From: an uncultured Alistipes sp.
Lineage (GTDB): Bacteria > Bacteroidota > Bacteroidia > Bacteroidales > Rikenellaceae
DNA length: 63,309 nucleotides
Direction of reading: 5' to 3'
NCBI GenBank assembly: GCA_947573795.1
Contig: CANPHE010000014.1
Span: 1-63,309, forward strand
Shown here: one piece after another, positions 55,385 through 63,309 of the stretch
Layout of the letters: every line of letters starts with the position of its first letter
How positions within the stretch are numbered: the stretch's first letter is position 1
Position numbers and translations under genes: made by a program
The notes under the pieces: generated by a model
Told to the model about the DNA's origin: nothing
Databases searched by the model: none
The model's input: only the letters and a program-made list of their open reading frames with translations

Positions 55385-56467
55385 CTATTTTTCGATCTTG
55401 GCCAGCCAGGCGGGATACTTCGCCAGCACGCTGTTGCCCCACGGACCGTACCACGCATACCCTACCCTGCGCTCGGCGGGAACATCGCACAGCCGGTAGA
55501 CCTTCACCCCGTCGCGGCGGCACATGAAGATTTCGTCGGTATCCAGCTCGTAGTAGCGGGCCCACATGGGCGGTGCCTGGCGATCGTCGACGACGATGCG
55601 GTCGACCGCGATCGAGGGGTCCTCCCGCTGCTCGGGAGCCAGCTTCACCGTGACGACCTTCTTACCCACGATCTTCGTCGCTTCGAACCACGCCACGGCG
55701 GCCTTCACCGCCTCGACGACTTCGGGCGAAGGTTTGGAGATACGCATCAGCAACGACACGATCTGGGCGCTCTCGCCGGCTGCGAGCCCCGGGAGTTCGT
55801 AGGCCCGGGCCTTGACCGGAAGGAGCGTTTCATGGTCGTATTGCTGGGCCCAGACGGTTTTCACGCCGTCGCGGACATACTGCGTCTTGAGGACCGCATC
55901 GAGACCGCGTTCCCACGATCCGCGGATGCGCTCCTTCAGCGCCTTGTCCACCCACGCGTAGTAGGGTTTGTTTTTCAGCACGTCGAGCCACAGCGAAAGC
56001 GCTCCGTACATCACACCGTCGTTGAAGGTCAGCGCATCGGCATCCCAGCCGCGCCAACCGCCGTTGGGATATTGCGTAGCGAGCATGTACTCGATACCCC
56101 GTCGGGCACCGTCGCGATAACGCTCGTCGCCCGTAGCGGTATAGGCCTCTGCGAGGTACTCGATCTGCGTATAAGTCGCATTATTGTCGAGCGTCGAACG
56201 CCGCGAATGGGGTTTGAGCGCCAGAACGACCGAATCGGGGTTCAGCCTCGCACGCATATCGAGGTTCTTGGGCCAACCGCCGTCCTCGTTCTGATAGGCG
56301 AGGATATTATCGGCGATCTGGCGATATTGCCCGACTTCGTAACGCGCATAGGCAGCTCCCTTCATGGGCTTTTTCCAGAAATCGAGATCGTCGGCGAAAC
56401 GGTTCGAAGGCTGCTGCGCCATAACTGCGCCGGGCAGCAGCGCCAGAAATATTCCTATTTTTTTCAT
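55385..56467 (-). CDS. pelA: Pectate lyase, PL10 family
   Basis: This 360-residue exported enzyme (signal MKKIGIFLALLPGAVMA) cleaves polygalacturonate by beta-elimination. Family hallmarks are NEDGGWPKNLDMRARL near residue 60, STLDNNATYTQIEYLAEAY, YPNGGWRGW and the catalytic region PPMWARYYELDTDEIFMCRR with its Arg near residue 290. The start is ATG 56467; the TTG two codons earlier is less likely. No other pectin gene is nearby. It is 54 bp from the cysteate-synthase-like gene in the same direction. Confidence 0.9.
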   Translation of the reverse strand: MKKIGIFLALLPGAVMAQQPSNRFADDLDFWKKPMKGAAYARYEVGQYRQIADNILAYQNEDGGWPKNLDMRARLNPDSVVLALKPHSRRSTLDNNATYTQIEYLAEAYTATGDERYRDGARRGIEYMLATQYPNGGWRGWDADALTFNDGVMYGALSLWLDVLKNKPYYAWVDKALKERIRGSWERGLDAVLKTQYVRDGVKTVWAQQYDHETLLPVKARAYELPGLAAGESAQIVSLLMRISKPSPEVVEAVKAAVAWFEATKIVGKKVVTVKLAPEQREDPSIAVDRIVVDDRQAPPMWARYYELDTDEIFMCRRDGVKVYRLCDVPAERRVGYAWYGPWGNSVLAKYPAWLAKIEK

Positions 56468-56521
56468 CGGCAACGACTTTATACCTATTAAGATACTCCG
56501 GAGAATCCGCGCAACGGCGAA

Positions 56522-57817
56522 TTACTCCGCGAAAAGGGCCTCGACCTTCGTCACGACCTGCTCGACATCGGCGTCCAGCGGGAAAACGGCGCTCGGTTTG
56601 AGGTACCACACGTCGCGCATCCGCTTGAAGCCGGCTTCGCCGCCGCCCGTGATATTGAGCATGACGGTAGCGTCCTTGCGCACCTTGCCGTCGGCCACGG
56701 CCTTGATGAGCGACGCCGTAGCGACACTCGCGGCGGGATGAATGTCGACCCCCTCCAGCTCCTCGAAGAGCTTGGCGGCTTTGCGAGCCTGGGCGTTCGT
56801 CGCCACGAGGACCTCGCCGTCGGTAGCCTTCAGGGCGTCGTAGAGACCGCCGGCAAGTCCGTAGGGCGGACGACGGTTCGAAAGCACCTTGGCATCGATG
56901 ATCTCCGCGTCGCGGCGCGCCTTGTCGTCGTCGTAGGGCAGCATCTTGCGCGAATCGGCACGCCAGGCGTCGTACATCGGCACGAACGGAGCATTCTGCG
57001 ACACCATGAGTTTCATCGTGTTCGCCCCGAAACGGCCGTCCTCGATCAAACGCATATTGGCCTCCCAGGCAGCGATGGCGCCCGTGCCGCTGCCGACGGC
57101 CTGGAAATAGTAGTCGGGAATACGGCCGATCGTCGTCACAGCCGACAACACCGTGCAGGCCATGCCGTCTCGCCGGGCGATGTTCTTGGCTCCGCCCTCG
57201 GCGTAGAATCCCTTGCCCTTCAGCGCGAGATCGCTCAGGTGGATGGCATCGAAATAGTCGCCGCCCTTCTCGCAGGAGATCAGCTTCACGCAGGGGTTCA
57301 GCGGCTCCTCGAACCACAGGGCACCGATGTTGTCATAAGGCACCGAGAGCAGCAGTTTGATGTTATTCTCCGAACATACCTTGGCGAAGGCGCGGGCCGT
57401 ATTTCCGGCCGAAGCGACCACCAAGACGCGCTGCTCGTCCTCGGCGGCACGTCCGCAGACCGAGAAAGCCTCGGTCTCCTTGAACGAACAGGTCGTCATC
57501 GTCGCACCGACGGCCGGATGGTAGCCGTTGAAGGTGATCCAAAGGTTCTCCAAACCGAGGTGCGCGGCCAGCTTTTCGCTTTTGTAGGTCACCGGTGCCG
57601 AGGAACCTTTCAGCAGGCGCCGCACGGGCATCCAGTCGCAGAATTTGTAGAATCCGTAATCGTCGGACTTCACTTCCAGCTGTTTTTTAGCATACTTGGC
57701 CCGCACGAGCGACGGGGTTTTGCACTGCGGATCGGCGAGTGTCCAACCTTCGTCGGCGAATTCGCGTCCCGTAGCGACGCATTCGAGCGTATAGGAGGTA
57801 GGGGTAAAATCTTTCAT
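56522..57817 (-). CDS. Cysteate synthase-like PLP enzyme (threonine synthase family)
   Basis: This 431-residue cytoplasmic enzyme has the fold-type II PLP architecture of threonine synthase. The PLP Lys is in TTCSFKETEAF near residue 113 and the PLP phosphate loop in QAVGSGTGAIAAWEAN. The N-terminal YTLECVATGREFADEGWTL segment and VASAGNTARAFA fit the cysteate synthase branch, which makes L-cysteate from phosphoserine and sulfite. In Bacteroidota, cysteate feeds capnine/sulfonolipid synthesis, and Alistipes is known for sulfobacin-type lipids. Threonine synthase remains the alternative. The acyltransferase for the next step is not in the window. Confidence 0.75.
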   Translation of the reverse strand: MKDFTPTSYTLECVATGREFADEGWTLADPQCKTPSLVRAKYAKKQLEVKSDDYGFYKFCDWMPVRRLLKGSSAPVTYKSEKLAAHLGLENLWITFNGYHPAVGATMTTCSFKETEAFSVCGRAAEDEQRVLVVASAGNTARAFAKVCSENNIKLLLSVPYDNIGALWFEEPLNPCVKLISCEKGGDYFDAIHLSDLALKGKGFYAEGGAKNIARRDGMACTVLSAVTTIGRIPDYYFQAVGSGTGAIAAWEANMRLIEDGRFGANTMKLMVSQNAPFVPMYDAWRADSRKMLPYDDDKARRDAEIIDAKVLSNRRPPYGLAGGLYDALKATDGEVLVATNAQARKAAKLFEELEGVDIHPAASVATASLIKAVADGKVRKDATVMLNITGGGEAGFKRMRDVWYLKPSAVFPLDADVEQVVTKVEALFAE

Positions 57818-57849
57818 CTATTTCGTTGTTTGAGTAGTTAGTTCACAAT

Positions 57850-58989
57850 TCAGGACATGCGGTCGCGGTAATCCTCGTAACCGAATTCGCGGATGATTTC
57901 GTTGCGGCCGTCGCGTCGCGCGATGGCGATCGCGGGATGATGAACACCGTTGAACATCGTGGTCTTAACCATCGTGTAATGGATCATATCCTCGAAAACG
58001 ATCCGATCGCCCACCTTCGGTTCGCGGTCGAAGGCCCAGTCGCCGTAGAAATCGCCGGCCAGGCAGCTCGTGCCGCCCAGGCGCCAGCGCGGCTCCTCCC
58101 CGACGGGATCGTGTGCACCGACGATGGCCGGTTTATAGGGCATCTCCAGGCAGTCGGGCATGTGGCAGGCGAACGAAACATCGAGCATGGCGGTTCGGAC
58201 ACCGCCGTTCTCCACGATATCCTCGACGGTTGCGATCAGCACTCCCGTGCGCCAGGTGAAGGCGCTGCCCGGTTCGAGAATCAGCCGCAGGTGGGGATGA
58301 CGCGCGCGGAACTCCCGCAACAGGGCGATCAACGCGTCGCAATCGTACTCGGCGTGGGTCATCAGATGGCCGCCGCCCATGTTGAGCCACTTCACCCGAT
58401 CGAGGCAATCGCCGAAATGCCGCTCGACAGCCTCCAACGCCCGACGCAGGTGCTCGGGCCGCGACTCGCACAGCACGTGGAAATGGAGTCCCTCGATACC
58501 GGCCGGAAGTCCGCCCCCGGCAGCCAGTTGCTCGGCCGTGACACCCAGGCGCGACCCGGCGACGCAGGGGTTATAGAGATCGGTCTCCACGGGCGAATAC
58601 TGCGGATTGATCCGCAGACCGCACGAAATACCCCGCAGGATCGCCATCGGGGCGAAACGTTCGTACTGCGAGAGGGAATTGAAGGTGATATGGTCGCTGC
58701 AACGCAGGATTTCGTCGATATTGCAGTCGGTATAGACCGGGGCGTAGGTATGGGCCGGGCGTCCGAACTCCTCCAGCACCAACCGCGCCTCGGCAGCCGA
58801 ACTGGCCGTAGCTCCGTCGGAGTGCTGGGCCAGCTGCGGGAAGATGCTCCACATAGCGCACGCCTTGAGCGCCACGATGATCTCGGCACCGCTCTCGCGG
58901 CGCACGCGGTCGATGACGGCCAGATTGACGTCGAGCAAGGTTTCGTCGAGCACGTAGCACGGCGAAGGGAATTTCAAAGGATCGATCAT
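57850..58989 (-). CDS. nspC: Carboxynorspermidine/carboxyspermidine decarboxylase
   Basis: NspC is a PLP alanine-racemase-fold decarboxylase that finishes spermidine or norspermidine synthesis in bacteria without the SAM route. The 379-residue chain starts PSPCYVLDETLLDVNL, carries the PLP Lys in IIVALKACAMWSIFP near residue 43, LHFHVLCESRPEHL, LNMGGGHLMTHAEYD and EPGSAFTWRTGVL, and ends with the substrate Cys region SFACHMPDCLEMPYKP and GTSCLAGD. The length is typical. It lies 32 bp upstream of the cysteate-synthase-like gene. The partner dehydrogenase is not in the window. Confidence 0.93.
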   Translation of the reverse strand: MIDPLKFPSPCYVLDETLLDVNLAVIDRVRRESGAEIIVALKACAMWSIFPQLAQHSDGATASSAAEARLVLEEFGRPAHTYAPVYTDCNIDEILRCSDHITFNSLSQYERFAPMAILRGISCGLRINPQYSPVETDLYNPCVAGSRLGVTAEQLAAGGGLPAGIEGLHFHVLCESRPEHLRRALEAVERHFGDCLDRVKWLNMGGGHLMTHAEYDCDALIALLREFRARHPHLRLILEPGSAFTWRTGVLIATVEDIVENGGVRTAMLDVSFACHMPDCLEMPYKPAIVGAHDPVGEEPRWRLGGTSCLAGDFYGDWAFDREPKVGDRIVFEDMIHYTMVKTTMFNGVHHPAIAIARRDGRNEIIREFGYEDYRDRMS

Positions 58990-59338
58990 AGTGAAATTCT
59001 ATGAATTTTATGCAAAAATAGCAAAAACCCCGGCATGGAGACAGGTTCCGGCCGGGATTTTTTGCAGAAATAAGTATTTGTACCACCCAAGCCCGGCTAA
59101 GATCATCTTCGGGGGCTGGGGGCGAGTCGTAGCCTGCGGGGCGAGTGAAGCGAGCCTCCGCCCAGGGGAGGCTACGGCTCGCACGATCTGAAAGATCGTA
59201 GTTGACCGGAATAATCATTTTTAGGGGCTGAGGGCATAGCCTTAACACCTAAATCCCTAATCCTTGTCTATCAGATAGATGCGGGCCGCAGTCTCCGAAG
59301 ACTACGGCCCGCAAAAATACCATTTTCAGCCCTTCACC
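58990..59338. other. Intergenic region between nspC and rpoN
   Basis: No gene is supported. 59013-59020 is a -7-like TATTTTTG on the minus strand for nspC, with no clear upstream box. 59025-59060 holds the CCCCGGC/GCCGGG hairpin with T-runs on both sides. 59101-59127 is a family 3 remnant (ATCATCTTCGGGGGCTGGG) and 59128-59202 is an inverted family 2 repeat. 59281-59312 is a near-perfect GCGGGCCG...CGGCCCGC hairpin just after rpoN, without a T-run on its 3' side. Confidence 0.55.
59128..59202 (-). repeat. REP-like repeat, family 2 (inverted copy)
   Basis: Read on the minus strand it gives CTACGATC...GATCGTGCGAGCCGTAGC, then GGCGGAGGCTCGCTTCACTC and GCCCCGCAGGCTACG. It is collinear with 22729-22807 over nearly the whole length with few changes. 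Confidence 0.7.
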
Positions 59339-60760
59339 TCAAATCTGCTTGCGCAACCGTGCAACGGGGATACCCAGCATCTCGCGGTATTTGGCCACCG
59401 TACGCCGGGCAATGCGATACCCCTTCGCATTGAGAATATCCATCAGCGTCTCGTCCGTCAAAGGGCGCCGCTTGTCCTCCTCGTCGATACACTCCTGGAG
59501 GATGTTCTTGATCTCGTAGCTCGACACCTCCTCGCCCGAATCGGTCTGCATCGCCTCGGAAAAGAGCGATTTGAGAAGGATGATCCCGAACTGCGTCTGC
59601 ACGTACTTGCTGTTCACCACACGCGATATGGTCGAGACATCGAGGCCCGTACGGTCGGCGATATCCTTGAGGATCATGGGCCGGAGCTTCGATTTGTCGC
59701 CGTCCTTGAAATACTCCTGCTGGTAGTCCAGAATGGTCTGCATCGTGCGCATGAGCGTGTCGTGGCGCTGTTTGATCGCCGAAATGAACCACTTGGCCGA
59801 ATCGATCTTGTTCTTGACGAACTGGATCGCCTCTCGGTCCTTCTCGCGCACCGTACCGTCCGAAGCGACCATTTCGCGGATCATCTCCATATAGCGACGG
59901 TTCACGCGCACCTCGGGGACGTTGTAGGAGTTGAGCGACAGTTGGAAACGGCCGTCCTGGTAGTCGAGGATGAAATCGGGAATGATGTAAGGCGTGGTCT
60001 CCGTACCGCCCTCGGCATAGAGATTTCCCGGCTTGGGCGACAGCCGTTTGATTTCGGCGAGGGCATCGCGGAAATCGTCCTCGGAGATTTGCAGCCGCGC
60101 GATGAGCTTCTCGTAATGTTTCTTGACGAACTCGTCGAAATACGACGTAAGAATCTTCCGGGCAAGTCGACGCGGACGCGTATCGACCCTCATCTGAGCC
60201 ATTTGCAGTAACAGACACTCCCGCAGGTTGCGGGCTCCGACCCCGGCCGGTTCCAGCTCGTGAATCACCTTCAGCAGTCGTTCCAGCTCCTCGCCCGTGG
60301 TCTCGATCCCCACCGTGAAGGCGATATCGTCGGCGATCGAATCCAGATCGCGGCGCAGATAACCGTCCTCGTCGATGCTGCCGATCAAATAGACTGCCAG
60401 ACGCATGTCCCGCTCCGAGAGGCTGCGGTAACCCAACTGCTCGACCAGGTATTCGCGGAACGAACGCCCCTCGGTCAGATAGACCGGACGCTGTTTGTCG
60501 TCCTTCGAATAGTTGTTGATGCGGCTTTTATAGGATGGCGTATCGTCCTCGCGCAGGTACTCCTCCACCGAAATCTGCTGGGGCTGGTCCTCCTCTTCGG
60601 GATTGCGCTCCTCTTCCTCCAGCACGATATTGTCCTCGATCTCCTGCTTGATACGCTGTTCGAGCTGCACGGTGGGCAACTCCAGCAACTTAATCATCTG
60701 AATCTGTTGCGGAGAAAGCGTCTGTTGCAGTTTCTGAATCTGACGTTGTGAAATAGCCAT
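59339..60760 (-). CDS. rpoN: RNA polymerase sigma-54 factor
   Basis: Sigma-54 directs RNA polymerase to -24/-12 promoters that need an AAA+ activator. The 473-residue chain has the Gln/Leu-rich region I (QRQIQKLQQTLSPQQIQMIKLLELP), an acidic stretch (IVLEEEERNPEEEDQP), the core-binding domain, the HTH region (DIADRTGLDVSTISRVVNSK) and the RpoN box ARRTVAKYREMLGIPVARLR at the end. The length is normal. No sigma-54 activator is in the window. Confidence 0.98.
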   Translation of the reverse strand: MAISQRQIQKLQQTLSPQQIQMIKLLELPTVQLEQRIKQEIEDNIVLEEEERNPEEEDQPQQISVEEYLREDDTPSYKSRINNYSKDDKQRPVYLTEGRSFREYLVEQLGYRSLSERDMRLAVYLIGSIDEDGYLRRDLDSIADDIAFTVGIETTGEELERLLKVIHELEPAGVGARNLRECLLLQMAQMRVDTRPRRLARKILTSYFDEFVKKHYEKLIARLQISEDDFRDALAEIKRLSPKPGNLYAEGGTETTPYIIPDFILDYQDGRFQLSLNSYNVPEVRVNRRYMEMIREMVASDGTVREKDREAIQFVKNKIDSAKWFISAIKQRHDTLMRTMQTILDYQQEYFKDGDKSKLRPMILKDIADRTGLDVSTISRVVNSKYVQTQFGIILLKSLFSEAMQTDSGEEVSSYEIKNILQECIDEEDKRRPLTDETLMDILNAKGYRIARRTVAKYREMLGIPVARLRKQI

Positions 60761-60871
60761 AAATTATCGTTTAGCGTTATGTTCACATGCGACAGGTATC
60801 TTCAATTTTGGCGTAGTTCAACCCTTATCTACGGACCGCATTGCGTCATCCGACCGTCGCGCTCGCCCCGG

Positions 60872-61642
60872 TCAGCGCGTCGCCGCGACCGTCACGGCTT
60901 CGGCAATGGCCCGCGCCCAGTTCCGGGCCAACTTCCGGGCTCCCTTTTCGGTCGGATGGAGGTAAAAGACTCCGGCACGGCCGTTCTCGGGAAAGCAAAG
61001 TTTGCGGTAGTTTTCGCGGAAAAGGTCGTAGCTCCGTTCGTCGCCCGGATAGACATCCTCCGCCTCCTCGGCCAAGGTGCGCAGCACGCCGGCATAGCCC
61101 TCCAGACGTTTCTGCCCCTCGACCAGGTACATCGCATTATTATAGGTGTTATCGCTGTACCAGATCGGACGCTGCAATACGAAGATCGCCCCCGGACACA
61201 GTTCCCGGACGGTATCCATGATCGCACGCAGGTTCCGAGCGTAGTCCTCGTTCGACACGGGGGCTCCCGTCGTCCGGGTCGATGCCGAATCGTTGGTACC
61301 CAGCATGATCGAGAAGACGTAAAGTGCCTCGCCCGATTCGGCCTGCAACTCGGCGATGGCCTTCTTCACGCGTTTGAAATCGGTATCGCGCTCGGGGAGG
61401 AAATCCACCGTCGTGGCACCCGAACGACCGCAATTGCGGAAAGCGACCTCCGTGCCGAGCAGCTTGGCGACGTATTCCGCCGCGACGACGGGCGGTGCAG
61501 TCCGCTCCGGGCCGGCATGCAGCGCCCCGTAGGTGATGCTGTTGCCGATGAACACCAGTCGGCACGGCTTCGGGGCGAGGTGGCGCGCCTGGACGCAGAC
61601 CGCCGCCAGCACGAAGCATAAAAGGAAAAGCGCTCTTTTCAT
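60872..61642 (-). CDS. Exported SGNH/GDSL-family hydrolase
   Basis: This 256-residue exported esterase-like protein has a signal peptide (MKRALFLLCFVLAAVCVQA). SGNH blocks are LVFIGNSITYG (block I Ser near residue 35), CGRSGATTVDFLP (block II Gly), FSIMLGTNDSA (block III Asn) and, at the C-terminus, FYLHPTEKGARKLA (block V; the Asp-x-x-His position reads YLHP, so the Asp is replaced). Such proteins remove acyl groups from carbohydrates or lipids. It lies 37 bp downstream of asnS and is probably cotranscribed with it. Confidence 0.88.
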   Translation of the reverse strand: MKRALFLLCFVLAAVCVQARHLAPKPCRLVFIGNSITYGALHAGPERTAPPVVAAEYVAKLLGTEVAFRNCGRSGATTVDFLPERDTDFKRVKKAIAELQAESGEALYVFSIMLGTNDSASTRTTGAPVSNEDYARNLRAIMDTVRELCPGAIFVLQRPIWYSDNTYNNAMYLVEGQKRLEGYAGVLRTLAEEAEDVYPGDERSYDLFRENYRKLCFPENGRAGVFYLHPTEKGARKLARNWARAIAEAVTVAATR

Positions 61643-61679
61643 GATGTCGTATTCGTTTGTCGCCGGCAGGTCGGACGAT

Positions 61680-63068
61680 TTAGAATTCGGCGTTTTTCGG
61701 AGTGCGCGGGAAGGGCTGCACGTCGCGGATATTGGTCAGTCCGGTCACGAAAATCAGCAACCGGTCGAAGCCCAGGCCGAAGCCCGAGTGCGGAGCCGAA
61801 CCCCAGCGACGGGTATCGAGATACCACCAGATATCCTTCTCGTTCATTCCGAGCTCCCGCACCCTTGCATGAAGTTTGCCATAGTCGGCCTCACGCTCCG
61901 AACCGCCGATGATCTCGCCGATTTTGGGGAATAATACGTCCATGCCGCGCACGGTTTTGCCGTCGTCGTTCTGTTTCATGTAGAAGGCCTTGATCTCCTT
62001 CGGGTAGTTGATCATGATGACCGGACGCTTGAAATGCTCCTCGACCAGGTAGCGCTCATGCTCCGACTGGAGGTCGCAGCCCCACTCGCAGGGAAATTCG
62101 AATTTGCGGCCCGAAGCCTTCAGAATCTCGATGCCCTCGGTGTAGTCCAGACGCTTGAAATCGTTCTCGACGACGAAATGCAGGCGCTCCAGCAACCCCG
62201 GATCCCACATCTTGTTCATGAATTCGAGGTCCTCACGGCAATTCTCCAACGCATAGCGGATCAGATACTTGAGGAAATCCTCGGCCAGTTCCATATTGTC
62301 CTCCAGGTCGTAGAAGGCCGCTTCGGGCTCGATCATCCAGAATTCCGAGGCGTGGCGCGGCGTGTTGGAGTTCTCGGCACGGAACGTAGGGCCGAACGTG
62401 TAGATGCGGCCCAGCGAGAGGGCTCCCAACTCGCCTTCGAGCTGTCCCGAGACAGTCAGGTTGCACGACTTGCCGAAGAAGTCCTGCGCATAATCCACCT
62501 TGCCCTCTTCGGTGCGCGGCAGGTCGTTCAGGTCGAGCGTCGTCACCTGGAACATCGCGCCCGCACCCTCGCAGTCCGAAGCGGTGATGATCGGCGTATG
62601 GAAATAGTAGAAACCGTGCTTGTTGAAATATTCGTGGATGGCATAAGCCATGGCGTGGCGAATGCGCAGCACGGCGCCGAAGGTGTTCGTACGCGGACGC
62701 AGATAGGCGATATCGCGCAGGAACTCCAGCGAATGGCCCTTCTTCTGCAAGGGGTAGCTTTCGGGATCGGCCGTGCCGTACACCTCGATGCTCGCAGCCT
62801 GCACTTCGACACCCTGACCCGCACCGGGCGAGCTCACCAGCCGTCCGTCCACGCGGATGCAGGCACCCGTGGTCACGGGTTTGAGCTGCTCCTCGCCGAT
62901 TACGGCCAAATCCACGACCACCTGGATATTCTTTACGCACGACCCGTCGTTGAGCGCGATGAAGGCCACGTTCTTGTTACCGCGTTTGGTGCGCACCCAG
63001 CCCTTGACCGTGATGTCGCTGTCCACGACGCCCGATTCCAGAATTTCTACGATTCTCTGCGTTTTCAT
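61680..63068 (-). CDS. asnS: Asparaginyl-tRNA synthetase
   Basis: AsnRS charges tRNA-Asn. The 462-residue class IIb enzyme has an N-terminal OB-fold anticodon-binding domain ([20 protein letters not shown]), motif 2 in [20 protein letters not shown] and motif 3 in [20 protein letters not shown]. The AsnRS-type [21 protein letters not shown] distinguishes it from AspRS. I place the start at ATG 63068; a promoter at 63117-63146 puts the transcript start near 63110, which excludes the upstream ATG at 63146. Confidence 0.97.
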   Translation of the reverse strand: MKTQRIVEILESGVVDSDITVKGWVRTKRGNKNVAFIALNDGSCVKNIQVVVDLAVIGEEQLKPVTTGACIRVDGRLVSSPGAGQGVEVQAASIEVYGTADPESYPLQKKGHSLEFLRDIAYLRPRTNTFGAVLRIRHAMAYAIHEYFNKHGFYYFHTPIITASDCEGAGAMFQVTTLDLNDLPRTEEGKVDYAQDFFGKSCNLTVSGQLEGELGALSLGRIYTFGPTFRAENSNTPRHASEFWMIEPEAAFYDLEDNMELAEDFLKYLIRYALENCREDLEFMNKMWDPGLLERLHFVVENDFKRLDYTEGIEILKASGRKFEFPCEWGCDLQSEHERYLVEEHFKRPVIMINYPKEIKAFYMKQNDDGKTVRGMDVLFPKIGEIIGGSEREADYGKLHARVRELGMNEKDIWWYLDTRRWGSAPHSGFGLGFDRLLIFVTGLTNIRDVQPFPRTPKNAEF

Positions 63069-63116
63069 GTTTGGATTATATATTTGTTTTCGTTTTCGAC
63101 GGTTTTTCCGAATTGA

Positions 63117-63146
63117 CAAAGTTAGCGATAATTTACGATTCAGCAA
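63117..63146 (-). promoter_or_regulatory. asnS promoter
   Basis: On the minus strand TTG (63146-63144), 19 nt, TAACTTTG (63124-63117), a full match to the Bacteroidota consensus, about 50 bp before the asnS ATG. Confidence 0.8.
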
Positions 63147-63189
63147 AAAAGCGAAGCTACTATTATGGTCCCAGGTCCGGTTTTATGAT

Positions 63190-63309
63190 TTTTTCAGCCG
63201 GATTGCGATTCGGTGAGCCTTGCCATTTTCGGCGCCCGGCGAAGAGCCGGGGGCAAAAAAACTTTCGCTTGTAAACTCAACGCCTCAGGCGTTGCATCTT
63301 CGGCGGCTC
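63190..63309. repeat. Right-edge repeat debris (family 3, truncated by the window)
   Basis: The stretch contains GCGCCCGGCGAAGAGCCGG, ACGCCTCAGGCGT and ends with GCATCTTCGGCGGCTC, the left arm of the family 3 hairpin, cut by the window edge. No gene is visible. Confidence 0.45.

Overview
The window is about 60% GC and reads as a chromosomal segment of a Bacteroidota gut commensal, most likely Alistipes or a close relative. The evidence is a SusC/SusD pair, Ser-type sulfatases, heparin lyases of Pedobacter/Bacteroides type, Bacteroidota promoters (TTTG or TTG, about 19-20 nt, TAnnTTTG), weak ribosome binding sites, a cysteate-synthase-like gene that fits sulfonolipid-making Alistipes, and high GC for the phylum. 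The genus is an inference; no rRNA or tRNA is present.

Region 1 (1-14,460, minus strand): nucleotide synthesis. Reading leftwards the order is pyrC, carA, carB, a terminator and new promoter, pyrK, pyrD, pyrF, a small glutaredoxin-like gene, pyrE, pyrB, a possible small gene, purE, purK and the start of purL. All UMP pathway enzymes are present. The pyrC leader looks like a UTP-sensing attenuator of the E. coli pyrBI type: promoter, 33-codon leader ORF, pause hairpin, U-rich tract, and a terminator hairpin that begins at the leader stop codon. PyrB carries a C-terminal four-cysteine module matching the zinc domain of PyrI, with no nucleotide-binding PyrI domain and no pyrI gene in view.

Region 2 (14,750-19,810): a DeoR-type regulator, a lipoprotein of the endonuclease/exonuclease/phosphatase fold whose catalytic motifs are nearly all lost, and pyruvate phosphate dikinase.

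Region 3 (20,100-34,210): glycosaminoglycan breakdown. A minus-strand set (DUF4962/heparinase II-III protein, ROK kinase coupled to a Tat-exported DUF3604 protein, two Ser-type sulfatases) diverges from a tight plus-strand operon of two PL12 heparinase III-like lyases and one PL13 heparinase I-like lyase.

Region 4 (34,220-53,160): an amino-sugar polysaccharide utilization locus read leftwards: SusC, SusD, small lipoprotein, NagX/HGSNAT-like membrane acyltransferase, HexD-like GH20, classical GH20, PKD-repeat lipoprotein, GH18, and a second HGSNAT-like protein. Next to it are nagA, an MFS sugar transporter, nagB and a LacI regulator, which would carry released GlcNAc to fructose-6-phosphate.

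Region 5 (53,200-63,309, minus strand): a TonB-dependent receptor, a PL10 pectate lyase, a cysteate-synthase-like PLP enzyme, carboxynorspermidine decarboxylase, sigma-54, an SGNH hydrolase and asparaginyl-tRNA synthetase.

Intergenic gaps are seeded with repeats. The clearest is a 140-195 bp MITE-like family with imperfect terminal inverted repeats of about 24 bp (six copies plus one core fragment, all in the same orientation). There are also two REP-like hairpin families. No CRISPR array, phage, insertion sequence, tRNA or rRNA was found.
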